Counted from the stretch's first letter, positions 7,297 to 15,944 are shown. The stretch is 50,041 bases of DNA from Butyricicoccus pullicaecorum (GCA_021531865.1 JAFBIW010000015.1:1-50041), one strand, 5' to 3'. Made by a program: numbers and translations. The notes: generated from the letters alone by a model not told the origin.

Positions 7297-8751
7297 ATGA
7301 ATTTTAAAATCATCGGCCGCATTCTGGGGCAGGTCATGCTGCTCGAGGCCCTCTTTCTCTCGCCCTCGCTGATCCTCTGCGCCATCGACCGTGAGCCCGA
7401 CGTCGCCATCGCCATCCTGCTCTCGATCGCGCTGACCGCCGCCTGCGGCGGCGTCCTGTTCTTCCTCTGCAAAAACGCGGGACGCGGCTTCTTCGCGCAG
7501 GAGGGCTTCGTCACGACCGCCCTGTGCTGGATCCTGCTCTCGGCCTTCGGCGCCCTGCCCTTCCTCATCAGCGGGCAGATCCCAAACTTCTTCGACGCCT
7601 TCTTCGAGACCGTGTCCGGCTTCACCACGACGGGCGCGTCCATTCTCAATGACGTCGAGAGCATGAGCCGCGGCCTGCTCTACTGGCGCTCCTTCACCCA
7701 CTGGCTGGGCGGCATGGGCATTCTGGTCTTTGCGATGGCCGTCGTCCCGGCGGACAAAAATTCGGGCGGCTCGCTCCACCTGATGCGGGCCGAAAGCCCG
7801 GGGCCGAGCGTCGGCAAGCTGACGCCCCGCCTGCGCCAGACCGCCAAGATCCTCTACCTCATCTACATCGCGATGACCGTCCTGTGCTTCCTCTTCCTGC
7901 TGCTGGGCGGCATGTCGGTCTTCGAGAGCCTGTGCACCGCCTTCGGCACGGCCGGCACCGGCGGCTTCGGCGTCAAGAACGACAGTCTGGTCAGCTATTC
8001 GCCCTATCTGCAAAACGTCTGCACCATCTTCATGCTGCTGTTCGGCGTCAACTTCAGCCTGTATTACCTCGCCCTGCTGGGCGAGGTTCGCGCGGTCTTC
8101 CGCGATGAGGAGCTGCGCTGCTATCTGGGTCTGTTCGCCGTCTCGACCGCGCTCATCACGGTCAACATCCTGCCGATCTCAAACGGCTGGCGGGACGCCC
8201 TGCACCACGCGGCCTTCCAGGTCTCGACCATCATGACCACCACCGGCTTCTCCACGGTCGACTTTAACCTCTGGCCCGCCCTGTCCAAGTCCATCCTGCT
8301 CTGTCTGATGATTCTGGGCGCGTCGGCCGGCTCGACCGGCGGCGGCATCAAGACCATCCGCTGGCTGCTCATGGTCAAGGGCGCGCGCCGCAGCATCCGC
8401 CAGCTCCTGCGCCCGCGCAATGTGCAGGTCATCCACGTCAACGGCAAGGTGATCGACGAGGAGGTGCTGCGCGGCACGCACGCCTATATCTCGGCCTACT
8501 GGATGCTCATTCTGTTCAGCATGGTGCTCATTTCGCTCGATAATTTCTCGATCGAGACCAACGTCTCGGCCGTTCTGGCCTGCTTCAACAACATCGGCCC
8601 GGGCTTCGACGTGGTCGGCCCGATGTCGAATTACAGCGACTTCAGCAGCTTCTCGAAGCTCGTGCTTTCGATCGATATGCTGCTCGGCCGTCTCGAAATT
8701 TTCCCCATGCTCGCCCTGTTCAGCCGCTTCAGCTGGACGCGCAAGCTGTAA
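7297..8751 (+). CDS. trkH: Trk potassium transporter TrkH
   Basis: The 484-residue membrane protein belongs to the TrkH/KtrB superfamily with four pore-loop repeats. Selectivity-filter signatures are visible as VSGFTTTGAS, FGTAGTGGFGV, STIMTTTGFSTVD and FNNIGPGFD. It forms the K+ pore that TrkA regulates. It sits 4 bp downstream of trkA, followed at once by a strong bidirectional terminator. Confidence 0.95.
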   Translation: MNFKIIGRILGQVMLLEALFLSPSLILCAIDREPDVAIAILLSIALTAACGGVLFFLCKNAGRGFFAQEGFVTTALCWILLSAFGALPFLISGQIPNFFDAFFETVSGFTTTGASILNDVESMSRGLLYWRSFTHWLGGMGILVFAMAVVPADKNSGGSLHLMRAESPGPSVGKLTPRLRQTAKILYLIYIAMTVLCFLFLLLGGMSVFESLCTAFGTAGTGGFGVKNDSLVSYSPYLQNVCTIFMLLFGVNFSLYYLALLGEVRAVFRDEELRCYLGLFAVSTALITVNILPISNGWRDALHHAAFQVSTIMTTTGFSTVDFNLWPALSKSILLCLMILGASAGSTGGGIKTIRWLLMVKGARRSIRQLLRPRNVQVIHVNGKVIDEEVLRGTHAYISAYWMLILFSMVLISLDNFSIETNVSAVLACFNNIGPGFDVVGPMSNYSDFSSFSKLVLSIDMLLGRLEIFPMLALFSRFSWTRKL

Positions 8752-8757
8752 ATGAAA

Positions 8758-8790
8758 AAAGCTGTCCCATTTGTTTGGGACAGCTTTTTC
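8758..8790. terminator. Bidirectional terminator between trkH and nitrilase gene
   Basis: AAAGCTGTCCCA/TGGGACAGCTTT with a TTTGTT loop. Runs of A and T flank the stem, so it serves both convergent genes. Confidence 0.93.
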
Positions 8791-8796
8791 TTTGCG

Positions 8797-9594
8797 TCAG
8801 TACAGGTCGGTGCGGCGCTGGCGGATGGCCGGGCAGGCGTCGCGGGTGCGGGCGATCTCGTCCAAATCGCACGAAACCAGCATGAGGCCGGGCGCGTCAT
8901 CCAGCGCACACAGGCGTGCGCCGTCGGGCGCGTAGGCCGCGCTTTCCCCCAGAAAGACGTGCGGCAGGGTGTGGTTGCAGCCCACGACGAACAGGCCGTT
9001 TTCGATCGCGCGCGCCGAAAGCAGGGTGTGCCACTGGCGCGCCTTGCCCGGCCCGCGCACAAAGGCCGCCGTCACGAGCAGGATGTCTGTGTCCGCGAGC
9101 GCCTGCGCCCGCGCCAGCTCGGGGAAGCGCAGCTCATAGCACACGAGCAGACCCAGCCGCCCGAAGGGCGTATCGACCGGCTCGAACAGCGCCCCGCCCG
9201 GGGTGAAATGGTCGGATTCGCGGTAGGAAAAGGCGTCGTAGAGCTGGCACTTGCGGTGCGCCCGGACGAGCTCCCCGTCCGGGGCGATCAGGACGGTCGT
9301 GTTATAGGGCGGCAGGCCGCACGGCGCGGTCTCGGTCACCCCACACGAGAGCCACAGCCCGGTCTGACGCGCCGTCTCCCGCAGGCCGGTGACGAACGCC
9401 CCCGAAAGGGGCTGCGCGCCCGGGAAGGGCTGCCCGTCGGCCACCCGGTGCGCCGGGTAGGTCATGGCGTATTCGGGGAACATGACAAGGTCGGCCCGTC
9501 CGCGCACCGATTCGGCAAGCGCGCGGATGCGGGTCAGATTTTCTTCGGGGGATGGGGTCGCGCCGGTCTGGGCGACGGCGATGCGTGCGGTCAT
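8797..9594 (-). CDS. Carbon-nitrogen hydrolase (nitrilase superfamily)
   Basis: The 265-residue protein has the Glu-Lys-Cys triad of the superfamily: Glu41 (MFPEYAM), Lys115 (HRKCQLYD) and Cys152 (LLVCYELRFPE). It most resembles the omega-amidase/Nit1-Nit2 branch, which hydrolyses short omega-amides or deaminated glutathione-type repair substrates; the exact substrate is inference. The frame stays open upstream, but AGGAGGG just before ATG 9594 fixes the start. It is transcribed divergently from the metallo-hydrolase gene, with overlapping promoters. Confidence 0.92.
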   Translation of the reverse strand: MTARIAVAQTGATPSPEENLTRIRALAESVRGRADLVMFPEYAMTYPAHRVADGQPFPGAQPLSGAFVTGLRETARQTGLWLSCGVTETAPCGLPPYNTTVLIAPDGELVRAHRKCQLYDAFSYRESDHFTPGGALFEPVDTPFGRLGLLVCYELRFPELARAQALADTDILLVTAAFVRGPGKARQWHTLLSARAIENGLFVVGCNHTLPHVFLGESAAYAPDGARLCALDDAPGLMLVSCDLDEIARTRDACPAIRQRRTDLY

Positions 9595-9633
9595 GGGGAA
9601 GCCCTCCTGTCGATTGAAACCGTTCTTTTTTTC

Positions 9634-9662
9634 AACATACACCCTTCCGCGCCCGTTGTCAA
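9634..9662 (-). promoter_or_regulatory. Promoter of nitrilase gene
   Basis: On the minus strand TTGACA (9662-9657), a 17-bp spacer and TATGTT (9639-9634). Its -35 lies on top of the -35 of the opposite promoter. Confidence 0.7.
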
Positions 9663-9684
9663 ATCCCTCCGTCTGTGCTATGCT
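9656..9684 (+). promoter_or_regulatory. Promoter of metallo-hydrolase gene
   Basis: TTGTCA (9656-9661), a 17-bp spacer and TATGCT (9679-9684). The sequence TTGTCAA supplies the -35 for both strands. Confidence 0.7.
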
Positions 9685-9714
9685 GAGAGCAGGAGTAAAG
9701 AAGGAGGTTTTGCG

Positions 9715-10578
9715 ATGCATCTGACATTTCTGGGCACCGGCGCGGCGACCGCATCCCCGCTGCCGTTCTGCAACTGCGCCTGCTGCGCCGCCGCGCGGCG
9801 GGAGGGCGGAAAGAACATCCGCCGCCGTTCCTCCCTGCTCGTCGGGGACGAGCTGCTGATCGACCTCGGGCCGGACGCGGTGCAGGCCGCCTTCCGGCTG
9901 GGCCTGGATCTGCGCCGGGTACATACCCTGCTCGTCACCCACGCGCACGCCGACCACTTCGATCCGGGGCATCTCTGCACCCGGCTGCGCGCCTACGGCT
10001 GCGTCGCGCCCGCACCGCTCGCGCTTGTGGCCTCGCCCGCCTCCCTGACCCGGATGTCCGAGGCGCTGATGCGCGAGGAACCGGACGCCCGGCTGGACGA
10101 CCCGGCGGGACTGGCCGCGCTCAGCCTGACCGTCCGCCCCTGCCTGCCCGGCGACCGCTTTGTCTGCGGACGGTACACCGTCACCGCGCTGGCCTCCCGG
10201 CACGACCCGACGGTCGATTCCCGCCTGTACGTCGTGGACGACGGCGAAAAGCGGCTGCTGTACGCCCTCGACTCGCCCGCCTTCGACGAGGCGAACTGGG
10301 ACGCGCTCGCCGCGCTCGCCGCGCCCCTCGACTGCGTCGTGCTCGACCACACCTACGGCCCGCATCTGCGTGACCTGCCCCGGGACAACCACATGAGCGC
10401 CCACGACGCCGCGCGCACGGCCGCCGCCCTGCACGTGCGCGGCCTGCTCACGCCCGGGGCGCAGATTTGGGCGTCCCACCTGTCGCACGAGGGCACGCCG
10501 CCGCACGCGGAAATGAGCCGCATCGCAGAGCGGAACGGCTATCGCGTCGCATGGGACGGCATGGAAATCGACGTATAA
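9715..10578 (+). CDS. Metallo-beta-lactamase-fold hydrolase (PhnP-like)
   Basis: The 287-residue protein shows the fold signature THAHADHFD (HxHxDH, about residues 80-85) and later histidines in LASRHDPT and LDHTYG, expected metal ligands for a binuclear site. The N-terminal LGTGAATASPLPFCNCACCA has the extra cysteines seen in PhnP-type phosphodiesterases, which bind a structural zinc. The likely reaction is phosphodiester or cyclic-phosphate hydrolysis, but the substrate is unknown. AAGGAGG is well placed before ATG 9715. It stands alone between a shared promoter region and a strong terminator. Confidence 0.87.
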   Translation: MHLTFLGTGAATASPLPFCNCACCAAARREGGKNIRRRSSLLVGDELLIDLGPDAVQAAFRLGLDLRRVHTLLVTHAHADHFDPGHLCTRLRAYGCVAPAPLALVASPASLTRMSEALMREEPDARLDDPAGLAALSLTVRPCLPGDRFVCGRYTVTALASRHDPTVDSRLYVVDDGEKRLLYALDSPAFDEANWDALAALAAPLDCVVLDHTYGPHLRDLPRDNHMSAHDAARTAAALHVRGLLTPGAQIWASHLSHEGTPPHAEMSRIAERNGYRVAWDGMEIDV

Positions 10579-10584
10579 ACGCAG

Positions 10585-10616
10585 AAAAGCCCGGTTTTCA
10601 CCGGGCTTTTGCTTTT
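10585..10616. terminator. Terminator between metallo-hydrolase and mscL
   Basis: AAAAGCCCGG/CCGGGCTTTT with a short TTTTCA-type loop, then GCTTTTT; usable from both sides. Confidence 0.9.
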
Positions 10617-10633
10617 TCAAAATGTACCTTGCG

Positions 10634-11044
10634 TTACGGCTGCTCCGAGGTGCAGTGCGGGCAGCGAGTCGCGTCGATCGCGATTTCGCTCTTGCAGTAG
10701 GGGCAGACCTTGGTGGTCGGCGCGGCGGGCGCTTCCTCCTTGTGGGGCGCAAGGGAACGCATCCGGTTCATCACCTTGATGAGAACGAAGATGATGAAGG
10801 CCATGATGATGAAATTGATGATGGCGGTCAGGAAGGAACCGTAATTGATCGAGGCCTCGCCGATCTTGATGGCGTAGGCGGTCAGATCCTGATTGCCGAA
10901 CATGCCGAGGATCGGGTTGATGATGTCCGCGACGAGCGAATCGACGATCGCCTTGAACGCGCCGCCGATGACAACGCCGACAGCCATGTCCATGACGTTG
11001 CCGCGCATCGCGAATTCCTTAAATTCCTGCAAAAACTTTTTCAT
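10634..11044 (-). CDS. mscL: Large-conductance mechanosensitive channel with zinc ribbon
   Basis: The 136-residue protein starts MKKFLQEFKEFAMRGNVMDM, then AVGVVIGGAFKAIVDSLV, the classic MscL N-terminal helix and first pore helix. The second membrane helix is near residues 70-92. The channel opens under membrane tension to release solutes. The C-terminal tail carries CPYC and CPHC 12 residues apart, a four-cysteine zinc-ribbon motif absent from well-studied MscL proteins. AAAGGTGAT lies before the ATG. It is a single gene with its own promoter and terminator. Confidence 0.95.
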   Translation of the reverse strand: MKKFLQEFKEFAMRGNVMDMAVGVVIGGAFKAIVDSLVADIINPILGMFGNQDLTAYAIKIGEASINYGSFLTAIINFIIMAFIIFVLIKVMNRMRSLAPHKEEAPAAPTTKVCPYCKSEIAIDATRCPHCTSEQP

Positions 11045-11075
11045 ACCGGATCACCTTTCAAATTTGATTGTCCCT

Positions 11076-11103
11076 ATGATAGCATATTTTCGTCCGGCGG
11101 CAA
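11076..11103 (-). promoter_or_regulatory. Promoter of mscL
   Basis: On the minus strand TTGCCG (11103-11098), a 16-bp spacer and TATCAT (11081-11076). The -35 is weak. Confidence 0.4.
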
Positions 11104-11126
11104 AGTCTTTTCTTGTCAAATGTGAG

Positions 11127-11166
11127 CAAAAAAGCGGACATTCTGTTGCATAATGTCCGCCTTTTG
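11127..11166 (-). terminator. Terminator of the second MATE gene
   Basis: On the minus strand AGGCGGACATT pairs with AATGTCCGCTT and is followed by TTTTTTG. It begins right after the stop codon. Confidence 0.92.
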
Positions 11167-12528
11167 TCATCGCGTGATGTTTTTGACCCACTGATAGGAC
11201 TGCACGCGCAGGAAGATGACCGGGCACTTCCAGAGCTGATCCATCTTCAGGCAGAAGAAGACGACGACCGGCGAGAAATGGAAGACGAAGGCCGAGAGCG
11301 CGGCGCAGGGCAGGTCGATGAGCCAGGTGAAGACCATGTTGTTGTACATGGCGAATTTGGTGTCGCCGCCCGCGCGCAGGATGCCGTTGTCCGCCGCCAT
11401 CTGGTAGCAGGTGCCGATCGAGGTAACCGCGAGCACCGAGATAAACTGGCTCGTCAGCCGCGCGGCCTCGGGCGACAGCTCATTATAGATCTGAAGCACC
11501 GGCCAGCGGGAGAGGTAGATGATCGCGCCGGTGGCCAGACCGATGCACAGGAAGATGATCTGGAAGGTGAAGACGGTGTCGCGCATCTTGTCGCGCTGTC
11601 CCTCGCCCAGCGTGCGGCCGGTCAGGATGCCCGCCGCGCTCGCCGCGCCGTAGCCGACGACCGAGAGGATCTGGAAGACGGTGACCGAGACCGAATTGGC
11701 CGCCTGCACGGCCGCCGAGCCGTCCATATGACCCAGAATAGCGGTCTGGACGATCGAGGACATGCCCCACATCGCCTGCGTGATGAGCACGGGCAGAGCG
11801 ACCCGGATATAGTCGCTGATATAGCTCGTGTCGATGAAGAGCAGCTTGCGCCAGTTGAGGTTGAGCGCGTGCTCGCGGAACTTGAGGAACCAGACGACGA
11901 TGAGCAGCTCGACCGTGCGGGAGACCAGCGTCGCGACCGCCGCGCCCCGCACGCCCAGCCGCGGGAAGCCGAAATTGCCGTAGATGAGCAGGTAGTTCAG
12001 GCAGACGTTGATGCACAGGGTGGACGCCGAGATGATGTAGCCGATCTTGACAATGCCGATCGAACGCAGCGAGGCGGTCAGCATATTGGTCAGAGCGAAG
12101 ATGATGTAGGTAAAGCAGATGATGCGCAGATAGGCCACGCCCTCGGCCACGACAGCCGGATCGTTGCTCATCAGCCCGAGCAGCTTCTCGGGGAAGAAGA
12201 GCGCCGCCGCGAACATGACCGCCGCGATCGAAACGCCGAAGCGCAGACCCGCGCCGATGATGTGCGGGATGTGGCCCAGCTCCCGCTTACCCCAGTACCG
12301 CGAGCCGAGTACGACCACGCCGTCGCCCACGCCAACGACCAGCATCTGCAGGAAAAACTGAATCTGGTTGCACAGGGACGCGCCCGACAGGGCGTTCTCC
12401 GAAAACCGGCCCAGCATGATATTATCCGCCATGTTGACCGAGTAGGTCAGCAGGTTCTGGAGCGCGATGGACAGCGTCAGGATGGCGAAGGTTTTGTAAA
12501 AGGATCGATCCCGCAGCATACGGCTCAT
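11167..12528 (-). CDS. MATE-family exporter (second copy)
   Basis: The 453-residue, 12-helix membrane protein carries MATE signatures such as SVNMADNIMLGRFSENALSG, GVGDGVVVLGSRYWGKRE and GYGAASAAGILTGRTLGEG. It is only distantly similar to the exporter at 2115-3548, so the two are separate subfamilies. The frame is open for 83 codons upstream, but MSRMLRDRSF at 12528 matches the usual start and follows an AGAAGG site. A promoter lies about 200 nt upstream, giving a long structured leader. It is divergent from an AraC-family gene, a likely regulator of it. Confidence 0.9.
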   Translation of the reverse strand: MSRMLRDRSFYKTFAILTLSIALQNLLTYSVNMADNIMLGRFSENALSGASLCNQIQFFLQMLVVGVGDGVVVLGSRYWGKRELGHIPHIIGAGLRFGVSIAAVMFAAALFFPEKLLGLMSNDPAVVAEGVAYLRIICFTYIIFALTNMLTASLRSIGIVKIGYIISASTLCINVCLNYLLIYGNFGFPRLGVRGAAVATLVSRTVELLIVVWFLKFREHALNLNWRKLLFIDTSYISDYIRVALPVLITQAMWGMSSIVQTAILGHMDGSAAVQAANSVSVTVFQILSVVGYGAASAAGILTGRTLGEGQRDKMRDTVFTFQIIFLCIGLATGAIIYLSRWPVLQIYNELSPEAARLTSQFISVLAVTSIGTCYQMAADNGILRAGGDTKFAMYNNMVFTWLIDLPCAALSAFVFHFSPVVVFFCLKMDQLWKCPVIFLRVQSYQWVKNITR

Positions 12529-12733
12529 AAAATCAGCCTTCTTTCCGAAATAAAGTCGCCCACCCCGGGATGGGCGCGCCGCCGAACAGGTGAGGAAGGA
12601 CAGCGCGCCGCCGGTGTGCGGGAAACGGTGCGGAGAACGACGGCAAATGAAAAGAAGAAGGAGAGAGAGGGAACGGTGTTTGCAGAACCGTCCGTATGGT
12701 TGGAGAAGGGCCGCCCTTCGTTCCGCTGAGAAC
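12529..12733 (-). promoter_or_regulatory. Long leader of second MATE gene
   Basis: The ~200-nt untranslated leader is GC-rich and holds two direct copies of GGCGGCGCGC about 30 bp apart. Just before the ribosome-binding site it has a hairpin CGCCCA-TCCCGGGG-TGGGCG followed by ACTTTATTT. It may act as an attenuator or translational switch. I could not match it to a known riboswitch class. Confidence 0.4.
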
Positions 12734-12761
12734 ATCATATCATGCTGCGCCCAGATAACAA
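12734..12761 (-). promoter_or_regulatory. Promoter of second MATE gene
   Basis: On the minus strand TTGTTA (12761-12756), a 16-bp spacer and TATGAT (12739-12734). It is back to back with the araC-type promoter, 10 bp away. Confidence 0.55.
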
Positions 12762-12771
12762 TAAAAAAATA

Positions 12772-12801
12772 CTGCATTTTATTTATATTTTGTGCTATGA
12801 T
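12772..12801 (+). promoter_or_regulatory. Promoter of AraC-family gene
   Basis: CTGCAT (12772-12777), an 18-bp spacer and TATGAT (12796-12801), in an AT-rich patch typical for a regulated divergent promoter. Confidence 0.5.
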
Positions 12802-12842
12802 GGTCTCAGGGAAATCCGTATTTCTGAAAGGAGCTGTTTTTT

Positions 12843-13730
12843 ATGGGCGGCATCGGTGAAATCGGCGTTCTGGATGCGTCCCGCCGGTATTACAACACCC
12901 CTTCGGCCATCGCGCGCCAATTATTCTATTTTCCGACCGAGTGCGGCGACTATCAGCTCTCCGAGCGCTATGATTTTCTGGACACTTCCCCGGTCGCCAA
13001 GCGCGAGAGCCACAGAAATTTTATGCTGCTTTACAACGACGCGGGCGGCATGGAGATTTTCAACGACGGCCGCCGCGCCCTGCTGGACGCCGGGCAGATT
13101 GCCCTGATCGACTGCCGCAAGTCCCACCGCTACAAGGCGCTGCGCCCCTCGCGCATGATCTTCCTGCATTTCGACGGGGCGAACACGGGCGCGTTCTTCG
13201 AGCAGATCATCGCGGCGCACGGCGGGCGCTGGACGCTGACCGTCCCGGCGGGCGGACATGTGCGCAGCGATCTGCTGCGCATCTTCGACGCGCTCGGCCA
13301 CCCCTCGGCCATCCACCCGGCTTCCATGACCGAGCCCCAGCTCTCCCAAACGATCTACCGCATCCTGTGCGAGCTGCTGCTGCCGCCCCGCGCCGCCGGG
13401 CAGACCCTCGATCAGGACGTGATCGCCCGCGCGATCCAGTTCATCCTCGACCACCTGTTCGAGCCGATCGCGGTCGGGGACGTCGCCGCCCACGTCAGCC
13501 TGAGCGCTTCCCACTTCTCCCGCCTGTTCCGCTCGCGCACCGGCTATTCCCCCCATGAGTACATCGTCCTGCGCCGCATCGACGAGGCCAAGTCCCTGCT
13601 GCACACGACCGCCCTGTCGGTCAAGGAGATCGCCTTTCGCGTGGGCTACCACAGCGAGGTCAACTTCATCTCCTCCTTCACCGCCAAGACCGGCGTTTCC
13701 CCGGCCGCCTTCCGCCGCAGCCGGATGTAA
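12843..13730 (+). CDS. AraC-family transcriptional regulator
   Basis: The 295 residues comprise an N-terminal cupin-type sensor domain (about 30-170) and a C-terminal double helix-turn-helix (about 195-293), with ISLS-type VSLSASHFSRLFRSRTGYSP and FRVGYHSEVNFISSFTAKTG signatures. Such proteins usually sense a sugar or small aromatic. AAAGGAG lies before the ATG. It is divergent from a MATE exporter, with back-to-back promoters. A decayed copy of the same type of sensor domain is found at 45388-45638. Confidence 0.93.
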   Translation: MGGIGEIGVLDASRRYYNTPSAIARQLFYFPTECGDYQLSERYDFLDTSPVAKRESHRNFMLLYNDAGGMEIFNDGRRALLDAGQIALIDCRKSHRYKALRPSRMIFLHFDGANTGAFFEQIIAAHGGRWTLTVPAGGHVRSDLLRIFDALGHPSAIHPASMTEPQLSQTIYRILCELLLPPRAAGQTLDQDVIARAIQFILDHLFEPIAVGDVAAHVSLSASHFSRLFRSRTGYSPHEYIVLRRIDEAKSLLHTTALSVKEIAFRVGYHSEVNFISSFTAKTGVSPAAFRRSRM

Positions 13731-13740
13731 GCCGGCAAAA

Positions 13741-13778
13741 AAAGACCGGCGCTTTTCATAAGCGTCGGTCTTTCGTTT
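13741..13778. terminator. Bidirectional terminator between AraC gene and C69 peptidase gene
   Basis: AAAGACCGGCGCTT pairs with AAGCGTCGGTCTTT (one mismatch) around a short loop, with CGTTTTT after it and A-runs before it. Confidence 0.9.
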
Positions 13779-13793
13779 TTGCGGAAACCGGAC

Positions 13794-15860
13794 TCAGGCG
13801 GCCGGGGTCTCGGCTGCGGCGGGCACAGCGGCCAGGCGCATCAGGATCGCGGCGACCTCGGCACGGCTGGCCGAAGCGTTCGGCAGGGCGTTGCCCAGCT
13901 CATCGCCCTTGATGATGCCCTTGTCCGCCGCCCACTGCATGGCGTCCGCCGCCCAGGACGGGATGGAAGCCGCGTCGGTGAAGGTCTTGGCGTCGGCCGA
14001 AACGGTCACGTCCAGACCGGCCAGCTTGGCATAGCGGTACAGAATGGCGGTCAGCTCGGCACGGGTGACCTTGTCATTCGGCTTGAGCAGGCCGTCGCTG
14101 CCCGCGACAACGCCGTTCGCCGCCGCCCACTTGGCGGCCGTCTCATAGTATGCGCCCGCGGCAACATCCGGGAAGCTCTCGCCCTCAGCGGCGGGCGTGC
14201 CCGCGTAGCGGTGCAGCGCGGCGACCAGCATCGCGCGGGTCATGGGCGACTTGGGCTCAAAGGTGGTCGCGGACGCACCCGAGAACAGCTTGTTCTCGAC
14301 CGCGTTCGATACCGCGTCAGCGAACCAGTCATCCTTCGCAACGTCGGTGAAGACCGCCCACGCCGGCTTGTACTGCTCGTACAGTTCGTTCGCCTTGTCG
14401 AGCGCGGTCTGCGCCATGGACGCGGCCAGCTCGGTCGCCTGCTTGGAAGCAGCTTCCTTATCGGTCGCGTACAGGGCGATCATCTCGTCGTCCTGCGCGG
14501 CGAACTGCGCGTTGAACGCGGCCTGCAGCTCGTCATATGCCTTGCTGATCTCGACGCCCACGCCTGCGTGGTCGTCGTTCGCCAGCGCGGCGGTGCGCTG
14601 GAACGTCCAGTACGCCGAGCCCTCGGTGTACTCGGTGCCCTCGACCTGATACGCGTCCAGCGTGTCGGTCAGCAGGCAGGGGTAATCGGGCACGAAAACA
14701 GAATAATCGGACATCGCCATCGCGCGCCACTCGACGACGGACAGGTCGGTCGGCAGCTCCTCGCGCAGCTCAAAGATGTGGGTCTCAGCCGCGCGGTCGG
14801 TGCTGATGCTCCGGTAGGCGGGGTCCTTGTAGCCGTCATAATACGTGCCCTCGCCGTGCTGCGCGAAGAACTCCTGCAGGTCGGCCAGCGAGATCTTGCG
14901 GTCGGGCTTGAAGGTCAGGACGAACTCGGATGCGTCCGGATCGGTCTTCATGTTCTTGTTCAGGTAGTTCTGACCCATCGCCAGACGGTAGCGGCAGCCG
15001 TTGCTGAAGCCCGCCGCCGAGGTGCGGTCGGTCGCGCCGTCGAGCTGGTCGCCATAGGACTGCTGCACGTCGATGATGCCCTGTTCCGCGTCACCGACGA
15101 AGGTGCCGGCCTGCTGGGCGACTTCGATCAGCTTGTCGGACACGATCGTGTTCTCGGTGTCGTTGACATTGACCTCACGGAGCATATTGATGTTGGGATT
15201 GACAGCAACCACGTCGTCGGGCAGCTTGATCGCGGCGTACTGGTGGCCGGAGACGACCTCCATGTACCAGACCTCGTTCTGGTCACCGATCATGATGCAG
15301 TGGTTATCGGCCGCGCCGTCCTTCGTGACCAGCTCGGCCAGCAGCTCAACGCCCTCGCGCGCGGTGTGCGCCTGACCCAGCAGGATGGTCGCGTAGGAAA
15401 TTTCGTCGATGCCAGTGCCGACGTTGGGGTCGGTACCCTCCTCGCCCACGATCTTGTCGGTCGAGCCGATGGTGACGGTCGCGGTCAGCGCGACGCCGCA
15501 CTCGTTCGTGCCCGCTTCCTCATAGGAGGTCAGCTTGTCAGACGCGAACTCGCCGAAATCATCGGCGTTCGGGTCGTCCTTGACCGCCGTATAGCGCAGG
15601 CTGTCGGTCTTGTAGGTGTAGGAATAGCCGTAGCCGTCGGTGTAGGTCTCGCCCGCCTTGTGGTCACCGGCCTCATGCACGAAAAAGATCTTGTTGTAGG
15701 CCGCGCCGATGTCCTCAGAACGGCCGAACATGGCGTTTCCGGTCGCTGAAACGTCCTTGCCGACGTATACGCCGGTGCACGCACCCGCCTGCGCCATGCC
15801 GCAGGACACTGCGACCGCCGCAGAAACGGCGCAGACAAGCGCCTTCTTGCCAAACTTCAT
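13794..15860 (-). CDS. C69-family dipeptidase with SLH anchor repeats
   Basis: The 688-residue exported protein starts with a signal peptide (about 1-27) directly followed by Cys28 in ACTGVYVGKD. Peptidase C69 enzymes use an exposed N-terminal Cys as Ntn-type nucleophile, so export and cleavage may generate the active site. The NAMFGRSED and NECGVALTATVT motifs fit the family. The C-terminus (about 505-680) holds three S-layer homology repeats, for example FTDVAKDDWFADAVSNAVEN and FPDVAAGAYYETAAKWAAAN, which bind pyruvylated wall polymer. It probably trims peptides at the cell surface. The ATG at 15860 has AAGGGG upstream. Confidence 0.93.
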   Translation of the reverse strand: MKFGKKALVCAVSAAVAVSCGMAQAGACTGVYVGKDVSATGNAMFGRSEDIGAAYNKIFFVHEAGDHKAGETYTDGYGYSYTYKTDSLRYTAVKDDPNADDFGEFASDKLTSYEEAGTNECGVALTATVTIGSTDKIVGEEGTDPNVGTGIDEISYATILLGQAHTAREGVELLAELVTKDGAADNHCIMIGDQNEVWYMEVVSGHQYAAIKLPDDVVAVNPNINMLREVNVNDTENTIVSDKLIEVAQQAGTFVGDAEQGIIDVQQSYGDQLDGATDRTSAAGFSNGCRYRLAMGQNYLNKNMKTDPDASEFVLTFKPDRKISLADLQEFFAQHGEGTYYDGYKDPAYRSISTDRAAETHIFELREELPTDLSVVEWRAMAMSDYSVFVPDYPCLLTDTLDAYQVEGTEYTEGSAYWTFQRTAALANDDHAGVGVEISKAYDELQAAFNAQFAAQDDEMIALYATDKEAASKQATELAASMAQTALDKANELYEQYKPAWAVFTDVAKDDWFADAVSNAVENKLFSGASATTFEPKSPMTRAMLVAALHRYAGTPAAEGESFPDVAAGAYYETAAKWAAANGVVAGSDGLLKPNDKVTRAELTAILYRYAKLAGLDVTVSADAKTFTDAASIPSWAADAMQWAADKGIIKGDELGNALPNASASRAEVAAILMRLAAVPAAAETPAA

Positions 15861-15915
15861 TGCGATTACCCCTTTAAATAAAAATTTACGGTGCGTCATA
15901 AAAATGCACGTACCC

Positions 15916-15944
15916 ATTGTAGCACCGCCTACCGCCCCCGTCAA
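15916..15944 (-). promoter_or_regulatory. Promoter of C69 peptidase gene
   Basis: On the minus strand TTGACG (15944-15939), a 17-bp spacer and TACAAT (15921-15916). Confidence 0.7.

Noticed and set aside
5826-7664. A ~600-codon minus-strand frame opposite trkA/trkH
   Set aside because: It is a shadow of trkA codon usage with low-complexity His/Asp/Ala composition and no ribosome-binding site.
9595-10752. An N-terminal extension of the nitrilase protein to about 650 residues
   Set aside because: The upstream frame is antisense to the metallo-hydrolase gene. The ribosome-binding site and promoter place the nitrilase start at 9594.
12529-12777. A longer start for the second MATE exporter
   Set aside because: The extra 83 residues are Arg/Ser-rich, do not look like MATE sequence and would start upstream of the predicted transcript start.
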